In this document: positions 23,793 through 31,172 of the stretch, piece by piece
Layout of the letters: the number at the start of each line of letters is the position of its first letter
How positions within the stretch are numbered: the stretch's first letter is position 1
DNA from: Herbidospora sakaeratensis
Lineage (GTDB): Bacteria; Actinomycetota; Actinomycetes; Streptosporangiales; Streptosporangiaceae
Length of the DNA: 64,000 bases
Direction of reading: 5' to 3'
Assembly: GCF_001570525.1 (NCBI RefSeq)
Contig: NZ_BBXC01000013.1
Span: 310,001-374,000 of the forward strand
The notes under the pieces: model-generated
What the model was told of the DNA's origin: nothing
What the model saw: only the letters and a program-made list of their open reading frames with translations
The model's database searches: none
Translations under genes and position numbers: made by a program

Positions 23793-25071
23793 CGCGGGTC
23801 AGGCGCGACTTCATCTCGGTACGCTCCAGCGAACCCGGCGGCACCAGCTCGACCGCGGCGCGTACGGTCAGCCGCGACCTGATCAGTTCCTCGATCTCCC
23901 GGCGCAGCGCCTCGGGGTCGCAGGGCGCCTCACCCCGCTCGACCTCGACCCGCAGCGGCGGCTCCACCCTCGGCCCGGGGCCGGGCAGCACGATCTGCAG
24001 CACGCCGCTGGTGCGCGGATGCAGCGTCTGCACGATGTCGCGGATCGCCGTCGGGAACACGTTCACGCCGAGCACGATCAGCATGTCGTCGGTACGGCCC
24101 ACACACCGGATCAGCGGCGCGCCGTCCCGCGCCCGGCCGGTCACCAGCACCCGGTCGCGGGTGCGGAAACGCACCAGCGGGCAGCACTCGCGGTCCACCG
24201 ACGTGTAGACCAGTTCCCCGGACGCGCCCGGTTCGGGGTCGACGGGTTCGCCGCTGTCCGGGTCGATCAGCTCGACCACGACGTGCCGCCCGCCGGTGAA
24301 GCGCATGCCGCCCGCGCCGGGCGGCTCGGCGAACAACACCGGCGCCATGTCGGCGTTGCCGAGCCCCTCGGTGACCCGCGCGCCCCACTCCTGCTCGACG
24401 TGCCGCTGGAACGCCGGCTCTCCGCCGCCCGGCTCGCCGCCCACGAAGACCTTCCCGACGCCGAACCCGCGCGGGTCGCGTCCCTGCCCGCGCAGGTGTT
24501 CGCCCAGGTAGCGGATGTATGAGGGGGTCGCGTGCAGGGCGGTCACGCCGAGGGTCTCCAGCGCGAGCACCGCCTTCTGCGTGGCGCCGGTGCCGATGGG
24601 GACCAGGGTGCAGCCGATGCGTTCCAGCGCGTCGCGGATCGGCAGGCCGCCCACGAACAGCGTCAGTCCCGCGCCGTGCAGCACCACGTCCTCGCGCCGG
24701 GCGCCCATCGTGACGAAGGCCCGCGCCGTCATCTCCGTCCACGCCTCGGAGTCACGCCTGGTCACGCCGACCCAGCTCGGGCGTCCGGTGGTGCCGGTGG
24801 AGGCGTGCACCCGGATCACCTCGGTCATGTCCACACCCGCGTGGCGGCCCAGCGGCGGGGCCTCCTGCTGGGAGTCGCGCAACGTCTGCTTGTCGGTGAA
24901 CGGGAGTTTGCGCAGGTCGTCCAGGCCCGTGAAGGTCGCGGAGCCGACTCCGTGCGCGGTGAACAGGTCGGCGTAGAACCGCGAGCGCCGGGGCAGCCCG
25001 GCCAGGTGCGCGCGGAGCGTCGCGGTGACGGCGTCTCGGTCCTCGTCCGCGACGAAGCCAGCTGTGATCAC
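23770..25071 (-). CDS. Phenylacetate-CoA ligase family protein (adenylate-forming)
   Basis: A 433-residue PaaK-like adenylate-forming enzyme that would activate an aromatic or other carboxylic acid with ATP and CoA. Motifs: P-loop STGTTGRP, a GLGNADM-type A5 region, YTSVDRECCPLVRFRTRD for the core, and CVGRTDDMLIVLGVNVFP for the hinge to the C-terminal domain, which carries the usual late lysine region. GTG at 25071 is preceded by AGGAAGGACC. It is divergent from the zinc dehydrogenase with an IclR-type operator between them. A dehydrogenase plus ligase plus symporter set suggests uptake, oxidation and CoA activation of an aromatic acid or alcohol; the exact substrate cannot be read from the sequence. 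Confidence 0.82.
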   Translation of the reverse strand: MITAGFVADEDRDAVTATLRAHLAGLPRRSRFYADLFTAHGVGSATFTGLDDLRKLPFTDKQTLRDSQQEAPPLGRHAGVDMTEVIRVHASTGTTGRPSWVGVTRRDSEAWTEMTARAFVTMGARREDVVLHGAGLTLFVGGLPIRDALERIGCTLVPIGTGATQKAVLALETLGVTALHATPSYIRYLGEHLRGQGRDPRGFGVGKVFVGGEPGGGEPAFQRHVEQEWGARVTEGLGNADMAPVLFAEPPGAGGMRFTGGRHVVVELIDPDSGEPVDPEPGASGELVYTSVDRECCPLVRFRTRDRVLVTGRARDGAPLIRCVGRTDDMLIVLGVNVFPTAIRDIVQTLHPRTSGVLQIVLPGPGPRVEPPLRVEVERGEAPCDPEALRREIEELIRSRLTVRAAVELVPPGSLERTEMKSRLTRVTGSARA

Positions 25072-25131
25072 GTGGGGTCCTTCCTGGGAGGTGGACTCAT
25101 GATGCCCAGCGGCCGCCGCGGCCCGCGATAC

Positions 25132-25152
25132 GACTTTCACGTCGTGGAAGCC
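25132..25152. promoter_or_regulatory. IclR-type operator, copy 2
   Basis: GACTTTC-N7-GGAAGCC, two mismatches within the arms relative to copy 1 at 22911-22931 and the same seven-base spacer. It lies between the divergent CoA-ligase-like gene (start 25071) and the zinc dehydrogenase (start 25192), where one regulator could control both. Confidence 0.6.
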
Positions 25153-25191
25153 ACGTCGATTTCCCTCCCGGGGCTGCTCAGGCTGGCAGGT

Positions 25192-26289
25192 ATGGCAGAC
25201 ACAGTGCGCGCGGCCGTGCAGGCCGCCCCCGGCGTCATCGAGGTGCGCGAGTTCCCCCGGCCGGTCATCGGGCCCGACGACGGCCTGCTGAGGGTGGAGG
25301 CCAACGGCGTCTGCGGCAGCGACGTCGAGATCTACCGGGGCCACCTGCGCCCGATGGGGCAGGAGGGCGGCGGGCCGGTGCCGTTCGTGGCCGGGCACGA
25401 GCCGATGGGCGTCGTCGAGGAGATCGGCGACCGCGCCTCCGAACGCTGGGGCGTCCGGCCCGGCGACCGGGTGGCCGTGGAGATCATCGTGCCGTGCCAC
25501 GCCTGCCGCAGGTGCCTGACCGGCCACTACCAGTCCTGCCCGAACCGCAGGCACGCCCACGGCGCCACCGGGATCGACGTCGAGCCGTCACTCTGGGGCG
25601 GCCTGGCCGAGTACATGTACCTGTCGCCCGGCAGCATCGTGCACCCGATCGACCCCGCGCTCCCGGCCGAGGTCGCCGCCCTGTTCAACCCGATGGGCGC
25701 GGGCGTGCGCTGGGCCTGCCACCTGGGCGGCGTGGGCCTCGGCGACACGGTGCTGGTGCTGGGGGCGGGCCAGCGCGGCCTGTGCTCGGTCGTCGCCGCC
25801 CGCGCCGCCGGAGCGGGCGCGATCATCGTCACCGGCCTGGCCTCCGACGCCCGCAAACTCGCCCTGGCCAGGGAGTTCGGCGCCGACCACACGATCGTCG
25901 CCGACGAGGAGGACACCGTCGCACGGGTCCGGGAGATCACCGGCGGGGACCTGGCCGACGTCGTGCTGGAACTGACCCCGATGGCGGGCGGCCCGGTCAC
26001 CGACGCGCTGCTGTCGGCCCGGCACGGCGGCCGGGTGGTGCTGGCCGGCCTGAAGGGCGACCGCGAGATCCCGCTGCGCACCGACCTCATCGTCAACCGC
26101 GCGCTCACCGTGGTCGGCGCGTTCGGCGTCGACCACCGCGCCTACCGCGAGGCCGTCGCCCTCATCGAGTCCCGCCGGTACGCGCTGGAGAGGATGCACA
26201 CACACTCGTTCGGCCTGGAGGAGACGGCGCGGGCCATCGAGACGCTGGGCGGGGACACAACGGCGATCCACGTGTCGGTGCACCCGTGA
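25192..26289 (+). CDS. Zinc-dependent medium-chain alcohol dehydrogenase
   Basis: A 365-residue MDR-family dehydrogenase. Catalytic zinc ligands lie in NGVCGSD and the VAGHEPMG segment; the structural zinc site is the four-cysteine cluster in VPCHACRRCLTGHYQSC; the nucleotide fold shows VLVLGAGQRG. It resembles threonine/sorbitol-type dehydrogenases and oxidises an alcohol with NAD(P). ATG at 25192 is chosen because it begins the conserved N-terminus and lies behind a GGCAGG site; the frame is open much further upstream over the promoter. It is divergent from the CoA-ligase-like gene across an IclR-type operator. Substrate unknown. Confidence 0.86.
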   Translation: MADTVRAAVQAAPGVIEVREFPRPVIGPDDGLLRVEANGVCGSDVEIYRGHLRPMGQEGGGPVPFVAGHEPMGVVEEIGDRASERWGVRPGDRVAVEIIVPCHACRRCLTGHYQSCPNRRHAHGATGIDVEPSLWGGLAEYMYLSPGSIVHPIDPALPAEVAALFNPMGAGVRWACHLGGVGLGDTVLVLGAGQRGLCSVVAARAAGAGAIIVTGLASDARKLALAREFGADHTIVADEEDTVARVREITGGDLADVVLELTPMAGGPVTDALLSARHGGRVVLAGLKGDREIPLRTDLIVNRALTVVGAFGVDHRAYREAVALIESRRYALERMHTHSFGLEETARAIETLGGDTTAIHVSVHP

Positions 26290-26292
26290 GCC

Positions 26293-27069
26293 TCAGTCCA
26301 GGACTCCCGAGCGGCGCCACGCCTCGGTTCTCGCCAGTTCGTTGAACGTGAACAGGTGGAACCCGGCCACCACGCCGCCGACGTGCGGCGAGAGCTGGGC
26401 GACGAGCCGGTCGGGCCGGTAGCCGCCGGGCAGGAAGAAGCGCGCGGCGAGGTTCTGCTGTTTCCGCAGGAAGCGGGCCGACGGGCCCAGTCCCAGCCCG
26501 GCCGAGATCCGGATCAGCCGCTGCCGCGTCACCGCCCCGGGCAGGCCCACCACGACCGGCAGCTCCACGCCGCGTGCCCACGCCAGCGTCGTCCGGGCGT
26601 CGAAGCACATCTGGGTGATCACGTGCGTCGCGTACGGGGTCTTCAGCGCCAGCGCCCGATCGATCACGTCCCGGCCGATCGTGCCGTGGCCCTCGGGGTA
26701 GCCCGCTATCCCCACGCGCCGGAAGTGGTGTCCCGTCGCGTCCAGCACCTCCAGCAGGGACAACGCGTCGGGGAAGGTCCCCACGGGATGCGGGGCGTCA
26801 CCGCCGACGACGAAGACGCCGTCGACCCCGGCGTCCTTCAGGCGGGCCACGATGTCGGTCAGTTCCTGTTTGTCGCGGACCAGCCGCGCCGCCAGGTGCG
26901 GGGAGACGGTGTACCCGCTGCCCCTCAGCCGCACCGCCAGGTCGAGCGTCGGGCCGAGCCCCTTGGCCTCGGTCGTGGTCACCGTCAACGGCACCGTCGT
27001 GGGGACGTGGGTGAGGACGGACTCCTCGGCGTCCCGGAACGGCAGGATCTCGTAACTGATGGCGTGCAC
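26293..27069 (-). CDS. Methylenetetrahydrofolate reductase-like protein
   Basis: A 258-residue TIM-barrel protein of the MetF-like family: YEILPF near the start, SARLVRDK-type GYTVSPHLAARLVRDK, FVVGGDAPHPVGTFPDAL, GIAGYPEGH and THVITQMCFDA. The C-terminal 60 residues match the actinobacterial subgroup. Beside LigM, which moves aromatic methyl groups onto tetrahydrofolate, it probably oxidises 5-methyl-THF back to methylene-THF. Start: GTG at 27069 is favoured because TAACGT lies seven bases upstream, exactly as at galB, suggesting a leaderless message; TTG at 27135 (22 more residues) is the alternative, but would overlap the regulator box and has no well-spaced ribosome site. It follows the isomerase-like gene on the same strand. 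Confidence 0.8.
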   Translation of the reverse strand: MHAISYEILPFRDAEESVLTHVPTTVPLTVTTTEAKGLGPTLDLAVRLRGSGYTVSPHLAARLVRDKQELTDIVARLKDAGVDGVFVVGGDAPHPVGTFPDALSLLEVLDATGHHFRRVGIAGYPEGHGTIGRDVIDRALALKTPYATHVITQMCFDARTTLAWARGVELPVVVGLPGAVTRQRLIRISAGLGLGPSARFLRKQQNLAARFFLPGGYRPDRLVAQLSPHVGGVVAGFHLFTFNELARTEAWRRSGVLD

Positions 27070-27076
27070 CCTGCCG

Positions 27077-27144
27077 ACGTTAAGGAGCGGCTCCGCGCCG
27101 GGAACGACGCGGATGACGGCACTTGCGCGCGACAAGTGACGTAG
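27077..27144 (-). promoter_or_regulatory. Promoter of the MTHFR-like gene with response-regulator boxes
   Basis: On the minus strand, CTACGTCACTTGTC (27144-27131) and a degenerate CGTCAT core (27118-27113) precede TAACGT (27082-27077), which ends seven bases before the GTG start. At galB the same order occurs: the distal box begins 62 bases before the -10 in both, and the proximal core 35-36 bases before it. No good -35 is present, as expected for an activator-dependent promoter. Confidence 0.5.
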
Positions 27145-27149
27145 GCGGC

Positions 27150-27425
27150 CTACGCCTCCTGCGGGTGCGTGGCCAGCGGCTCCACCGTCACGTCCAGCCA
27201 CGGCCACTGCGGCAGCGAGGCCAGCGCGTCGTGCAGCGCGGTGGCGTCGGGGGCCTCCCACAGGCCGATCACGGCGCGTCTGCCGGGCACCCGCCACAGG
27301 CGCCTGAGGGTGCCGTCGGCGCGCAGTTCCCTGGCGCGGGCCCGTTCGGCCTCCTTCAGCCGGGTACGTTCCGCGTCGCTCATGCCGTCCGGGAGACGGG
27401 TCTCGAAACGCACCAGGAATTCCAT
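27150..27425 (-). CDS. Muconolactone delta-isomerase family small protein
   Basis: A 91-residue protein beginning MEFLVRFETRLPDGM, with the RLKEAERARARELRADGTL helix and LWRVPGRRAVIGLWEAPD core of the muconolactone-isomerase (MIase, ferredoxin-like) family. Classic members isomerise muconolactone in the beta-ketoadipate pathway as decamers. Here there is no beta-ketoadipate gene nearby. The neighbouring genes belong to the 4,5-cleavage/gallate route, whose oxalomesaconate needs a keto-enol or double-bond isomerase, so a role there is a reasonable guess but not shown. ATG at 27425; it shares a promoter region with the sensor kinase and is upstream of the MTHFR-like gene. Confidence 0.75.
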   Translation of the reverse strand: MEFLVRFETRLPDGMSDAERTRLKEAERARARELRADGTLRRLWRVPGRRAVIGLWEAPDATALHDALASLPQWPWLDVTVEPLATHPQEA

Positions 27426-27434
27426 GCGGTCGAC

Positions 27435-27508
27435 GCTAGACCGGCGGCGGAGCCGGCGAATGGGACAAATGACGTAGTGCCCGCCCTGACGAAGCGCGGC
27501 ATCATAAG
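27435..27508. promoter_or_regulatory. Divergent promoter with response-regulator box
   Basis: GACAAATGACGTAG (27464-27477) lies between the isomerase-like gene (minus) and the sensor kinase (plus). For the kinase, CATAAG (27503-27508) ends five bases before its GTG. For the isomerase-like gene, TCTAGC (27440-27435) ends nine bases before its ATG. The box sits just beyond the -35 position in both directions. Short gaps from -10 to start codon suggest leaderless messages. Confidence 0.5.
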
Positions 27509-27513
27509 GCGTT

Positions 27514-29010
27514 GTGGACGGCAGACCGCTTTTCGACGCGACCACGCTGCTGGAGCGCCTCCCCGACGGCGTCGCGGTCATCGACGCCGGCGGCCGGTTC
27601 GTCCAGGCCAACCCGGCCGCCCGCGCGCTCTGCGGCGACGCCGACCTCGTCGGGGCCGACTCCCCGTTCCCCGCCGGGACCGCCGACGGCGTGGTCGGGT
27701 GGGGGGCGGGGCGCGAGTTCGCGTACCAGATGAGGGAACTGACCGGCCGGGAACGGCTGGTGGTCTTCCGCGACGTCACCGAGAGCCGCCGCCACCAGCG
27801 GCGGCTGGCGGCCATCGCCAGCGCGGCCGGGCGGGTCGGCGGCGACCCCTCGCTCGGCAGCGTGCTCGACGCGCTGGCCAGGGAGGTGCTGGAGGCGGAC
27901 GCGCTGGCCAGCGTGCAGATCATGACGGTCAACGCGGCGGGCGCGCGTTTCCAGGTCATGGGCAGCGCCGGGTTCGGGCCCGCCGCCAACTTCTTCGACC
28001 TGCTGCTCGACTGCGCCGAGGCCGGGGCCGAGTTACGCATGATCGACGCATTCACCTCGCGGCTGCCGGTCGTGGTGCCCGGCCGGTACGCCGCCGTCAT
28101 GGCCGACCCGGCCTGGGAGCCGCTGCGCGAGCACATGCGCCACCCCGAATGGGACTGGTTCGCCAGCGTGCCGCTGCTGGTGCGCGGAGAGCCGGTCGGC
28201 ATCCTCAACGCCTTCTACGCCCCCGGCCAGGAGATCAACGGCACCGCCCTGGACTTCCTGCTGGCGATGGCCGACCAGGCGGCGATGGCGGTGCACTACG
28301 CGGCCATGCTGGACCGCGAACGCGAGGTGGCCCGCCGGGAGGAACGCCAGCGGCTGGCCCGCGACCTGCACGACTCCGTGGTGCAGCACGTCTTCTCGAT
28401 GGGCATGCAGGCCGAGTCGCTCGGCATGACCTCCGGACGGGGGGCGAAGGTCGACTCGGCCTACGTCGTGCGCGTGGCGGGGGAGCTCGGGCAGATCTCC
28501 AAGGCGGTGCTCACCGACCTGCGCGTCATGGTGACCGACCTGCATCCGACCCCGTCGGCCGACCAGGGGCTGGCGGCGGCGCTGTTCCTGCTGGCCGAGT
28601 CGACGATGGGACGTACCGGACTCGAGGTGGCCGTCACCGTCGACGACCCGCGCCACGACCTCGACGACCTGGAGTCCGAGCTGCGCGAGGACGCCTACCG
28701 GGTGATCGCCGAGGCGCTGCACAACAGCGTCAAGCACTCCCGGGGCGGCCGGGTGACGATCACCGCCGGCCTGTCCGGGCGCGGCACCCGCAGGCTGCTG
28801 GTCTGCGAGGTCGCCGACGACGGCCGCGGCCTGGACGCCGCGACGGCGGGCGAGGGCGGCTTCGGCATGACCACCATGCGCGAACGCGCCGCCCGCTGGT
28901 CGGGACGGCTCACCGTCCGCTCGGAACCGGGCGGGGGAACCTCCGTCCGGCTCGAACTGCCCCTCCCGGCCTCGCTGCCGGCCGAGATACCAGCGCTGAG
29001 GATCACATGA
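27514..29010 (+). CDS. Sensor histidine kinase, PAS-GAF-HisKA_3
   Basis: A 498-residue cytoplasmic kinase without membrane segments. An N-terminal PAS-like domain (residues about 8-95, LPDGVAVIDAGGRFVQANPA) is followed by a GAF domain (about 105-265), the HisKA_3 dimerisation helix with phospho-acceptor H286 in RLARDLHDSVVQHVF, and a HATPase domain (NSVKHS, VADDGRGLD, GFGMTTMRERA). It probably senses an intracellular aromatic compound and phosphorylates the LuxR-type regulator that overlaps it by ATGA. GTG at 27514 follows CATAAG by five bases. Codon 174 (28033-28035) is a rare TTA. Kinases of this build are often next to aromatic or ketone catabolic genes in actinobacteria. Confidence 0.88.
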   Translation: MDGRPLFDATTLLERLPDGVAVIDAGGRFVQANPAARALCGDADLVGADSPFPAGTADGVVGWGAGREFAYQMRELTGRERLVVFRDVTESRRHQRRLAAIASAAGRVGGDPSLGSVLDALAREVLEADALASVQIMTVNAAGARFQVMGSAGFGPAANFFDLLLDCAEAGAELRMIDAFTSRLPVVVPGRYAAVMADPAWEPLREHMRHPEWDWFASVPLLVRGEPVGILNAFYAPGQEINGTALDFLLAMADQAAMAVHYAAMLDREREVARREERQRLARDLHDSVVQHVFSMGMQAESLGMTSGRGAKVDSAYVVRVAGELGQISKAVLTDLRVMVTDLHPTPSADQGLAAALFLLAESTMGRTGLEVAVTVDDPRHDLDDLESELREDAYRVIAEALHNSVKHSRGGRVTITAGLSGRGTRRLLVCEVADDGRGLDAATAGEGGFGMTTMRERAARWSGRLTVRSEPGGGTSVRLELPLPASLPAEIPALRIT

Positions 29011-29669
29011 CGGAGACCATCGGGGTGCTGGTGGTCGACGACCACGCGGTCGTGCGCCGGGGAGTGGTCGCCTACCTGGACGCGCTCGACAACGTCGAGG
29101 TCGCGGGGGAGGCCGCCAACGGGCGCGAGGCCCTCGACACCCTGGAGTCGCTGCGGGTACGCCGCCAGCCGCTGCCCAGGGTCGCGCTCATGGACCTGAT
29201 GATGCCGAAGATGGACGGCGTCGAGGCCACCGCGGAGATCGCCCGCCGTTTCCCCGAGGTGCGCGTCGTCATCCTCACCAGCTTCGGCGAGGTCGAACGC
29301 ATCCAGGCCGCCCTGGAGAACGGCGCGGCCGGCTACCTCCTCAAGGACGCCGGGCCCTCCGAGGTGGCCGCCGCCATCCACGCCGCCGCCAACGACGACG
29401 TCTTCCTCGACACCGCCGTGGCCCGGCGGCTGGCCCAGAAGATGCGCTCCCCGCAGTCCGGCGTGGCCGCGCTGACCAGCCGCGAACGCGACGTGCTGGT
29501 GCTCGTCGCGCAGGGGCGCTCCAACCGGGAGATCGCCACCGAGCTGGTCATCAGCGAGCGCACCGCGCGCACCCACGTGAGCAACCTGCTGGGCAAACTC
29601 GGGCTGCGCTCGCGCACCCAGGCGGTGCTGGTGGCGATGCGCGAAGGACTGGTGGCCCCGCCGAGCTGA
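29007..29669 (+). CDS. NarL/LuxR-family response regulator
   Basis: A 220-residue regulator. The receiver has the acidic pocket VVDDH (10-13), phospho-acceptor D63 in VALMDLMMP, T in VILTSF and K in YLLKDAG. The C-terminal LuxR helix-turn-helix reads LTSRERDVLVLVAQGRSNRE followed by SERTARTHVSNLLGKLG. It overlaps the kinase stop by ATGA, so the two are a pair. Three intergenic copies of a TGACGTAG box around this gene, one of them the perfect palindrome at 29671-29688 directly after its stop codon, are the likely binding sites; it would then activate the galB operon, the MTHFR-like and isomerase-like genes and its own operon. Confidence 0.92.
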   Translation: MTETIGVLVVDDHAVVRRGVVAYLDALDNVEVAGEAANGREALDTLESLRVRRQPLPRVALMDLMMPKMDGVEATAEIARRFPEVRVVILTSFGEVERIQAALENGAAGYLLKDAGPSEVAAAIHAAANDDVFLDTAVARRLAQKMRSPQSGVAALTSRERDVLVLVAQGRSNREIATELVISERTARTHVSNLLGKLGLRSRTQAVLVAMREGLVAPPS

Positions 29670-29670
29670 C

Positions 29671-29738
29671 CTACGTCATTGGACGTAGCCGGGCCCCGTC
29701 ATTAGGGCGATCCCCGGCCGATGCGGGCTGAGTAACGT
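29671..29738 (+). promoter_or_regulatory. galB operon promoter with palindromic regulator box
   Basis: The perfect inverted repeat CTACGTC-ATTG-GACGTAG (29671-29688) is followed by a degenerate second site, CCCCGTCATTAGGG (29694-29707), 24 bases on. TAACGT (29733-29738) serves as -10 and ends seven bases before the galB ATG, which has no ribosome site, so the message is probably leaderless. There is no good -35; the second site abuts that position, as in activator-dependent promoters. Confidence 0.55.
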
Positions 29739-29745
29739 CCGTGAC

Positions 29746-30477
29746 ATGAGCGAAACGCGGGCGTCACGCTCCATCGTCGCCGTCACCGCCCACTCGGGCG
29801 ACTTCGTCTGGCGGGCCGGCGGCGCGCTGGCGGCGTCGGCCGCGCGGGGCGACGCGGTGAAGGTGATCTGCCTCAGTTTCGGCGAACGCGGCGAGTCGCA
29901 GGGCCTGTGGGCGCAGCCCGGCATGGACGTGGAGACGGTCAAACGGGTGCGCCGCGAGGAGGCCGAGGCCGCCGCGGCGGCCCTGGGCGTCGAGGTCGAC
30001 TTCTACGACCTGGGCGACTACCCGCTGGTGGTGCCGCACGAGGCGACCGAGCGCATCGTCGCCGACCTGCGGGCGGCCCGGCCGGACGTGCTGCTCACCC
30101 ACGTCGCCGACGATCCGTACAACCGCGACCACAACGTCGCGCACGAGACGACGCTGACCACCCGGATGATCGCGCAGGCCATGGGCCACGACCCGGCGAC
30201 CCCGCCCATCGGGGCCGCCCAGGTGCTCATGTTCGAGCCGCACCAGCCGGAGATGTGCGGCTTCCGGCCGAACCTGCTGCTGGACGTCACCCCGGTCTTC
30301 GACCGCAAACGCAAGGCGATGGAGGCCATGTCCGCCCAGGCGCACCTCGTCGAGTACTACACCGAACTGGGCAGACGGCGCGGGACCCAGGCCCGCCGCA
30401 ACGGCGCGCCCACGGACGTCGTGCAGGCCGAGGCCTACCAGCGCGTCTTCCCCGTGGTCGGCGGTGAGCTGGGGTGA
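29746..30477 (+). CDS. galB: 4-oxalomesaconate hydratase, GalB-like (PIG-L/LmbE fold)
   Basis: A 243-residue zinc-dependent PIG-L/LmbE-family protein. The metal motif is TAHSGDFVWRAGGALA, where most deacetylases have AHPDD; this AHS(A/G)DFVWR form is what I recall in Pseudomonas GalB, which hydrates 4-oxalomesaconate to 4-carboxy-4-hydroxy-2-oxoadipate. Later metal and substrate residues are in LTHVADDPYNRDHNVAH. It is followed with GTGA overlap by the aldolase for the next step, and by the ring-cleavage genes, which supports GalB over a sugar deacetylase. ATG at 29746 lacks a Shine-Dalgarno and is seven bases from a TAACGT -10. Confidence 0.85.
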   Translation: MSETRASRSIVAVTAHSGDFVWRAGGALAASAARGDAVKVICLSFGERGESQGLWAQPGMDVETVKRVRREEAEAAAAALGVEVDFYDLGDYPLVVPHEATERIVADLRAARPDVLLTHVADDPYNRDHNVAHETTLTTRMIAQAMGHDPATPPIGAAQVLMFEPHQPEMCGFRPNLLLDVTPVFDRKRKAMEAMSAQAHLVEYYTELGRRRGTQARRNGAPTDVVQAEAYQRVFPVVGGELG

Positions 30478-31172
30478 ACCGGCACGTCATCGTCCGCACG
30501 AAGGCGCGCCCCGACGCGGCGGCGGTCAAGGTGCTCGCCGAGGCCGGCGTGGCCACCACGCACGAGGCCATGGGCCGCCGCGGGCTGCTCGACCCCGTGC
30601 TGCGCCCGATCTATCCCGGTACGCGGATCGCCGGGCGGGCCGTCACCGTGCTCAGCCACCCGGGCGACAACCTGATGATCCACGCCGCGGTCGAGCAGTG
30701 CGGCGAGGGCGACATCCTGGCCGTGGCCACCACCTCGCTCTCCCACGACGGCATGTTCGGCGAGCTGTTCGCCACCGCGCTCCAGGCCAGGGGAGTGCTC
30801 GGCCTGGTCATCGACGCGGGCGTGCGGGACGTCGCCGAACTCACCGCGACGGCCTTCCCCGCCTGGTCGCGGGCCATCAGCGCGCAGGGCACCGTCAAGG
30901 CCAGCCCCGGCTCGGTCAACGTGCCCGTCGTGCTCGCCGGCGCCTGCGTCCGGCCCGGCGACGTGATCGTGGCCGACGACGACGGCGTGCTGGTCGTGCC
31001 CCGCGAGGAGGCGCCCGCCGTCGCCGGGGCCGCCACCGTCCGCATGGCGGGCGAGGAGGGCAGACGCGCCCAGTTCCGCGAGGGCGTGCTCGGCCTGGAC
31101 CTGTACGGCCTGCGCGCCACCCTCGACCGCCTCGGGGTGCGATACATCGACGCCGAAGGAGACCCGCAGTGA
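30474..31172 (+). CDS. ligK: 4-carboxy-4-hydroxy-2-oxoadipate aldolase (RraA-like fold)
   Basis: A 232-residue class II pyruvate aldolase of the RraA/HMG-aldolase fold (EC 4.1.3.17). It would cleave 4-carboxy-4-hydroxy-2-oxoadipate to pyruvate and oxaloacetate, the last step of the protocatechuate 4,5-cleavage and gallate pathways. Key features are ATTHEAMGRRGLL near the start, the phosphate/carboxylate loop GDILAVATTS, and the metal/Arg motif GLVIDAGVRDVAEL. GTG at 30474 overlaps galB and its stop overlaps ligM, so it is translationally coupled to both. Called LigK in Sphingobium and GalC in Pseudomonas. Confidence 0.88.
   Translation: MNRHVIVRTKARPDAAAVKVLAEAGVATTHEAMGRRGLLDPVLRPIYPGTRIAGRAVTVLSHPGDNLMIHAAVEQCGEGDILAVATTSLSHDGMFGELFATALQARGVLGLVIDAGVRDVAELTATAFPAWSRAISAQGTVKASPGSVNVPVVLAGACVRPGDVIVADDDGVLVVPREEAPAVAGAATVRMAGEEGRRAQFREGVLGLDLYGLRATLDRLGVRYIDAEGDPQ

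Noticed and set aside
29746-30477. N-acetylglucosaminyl or mycothiol-type LmbE deacetylase
   Set aside because: The metal motif is AHSGD instead of AHPDD, and the gene is coupled to the aldolase of the gallate pathway.
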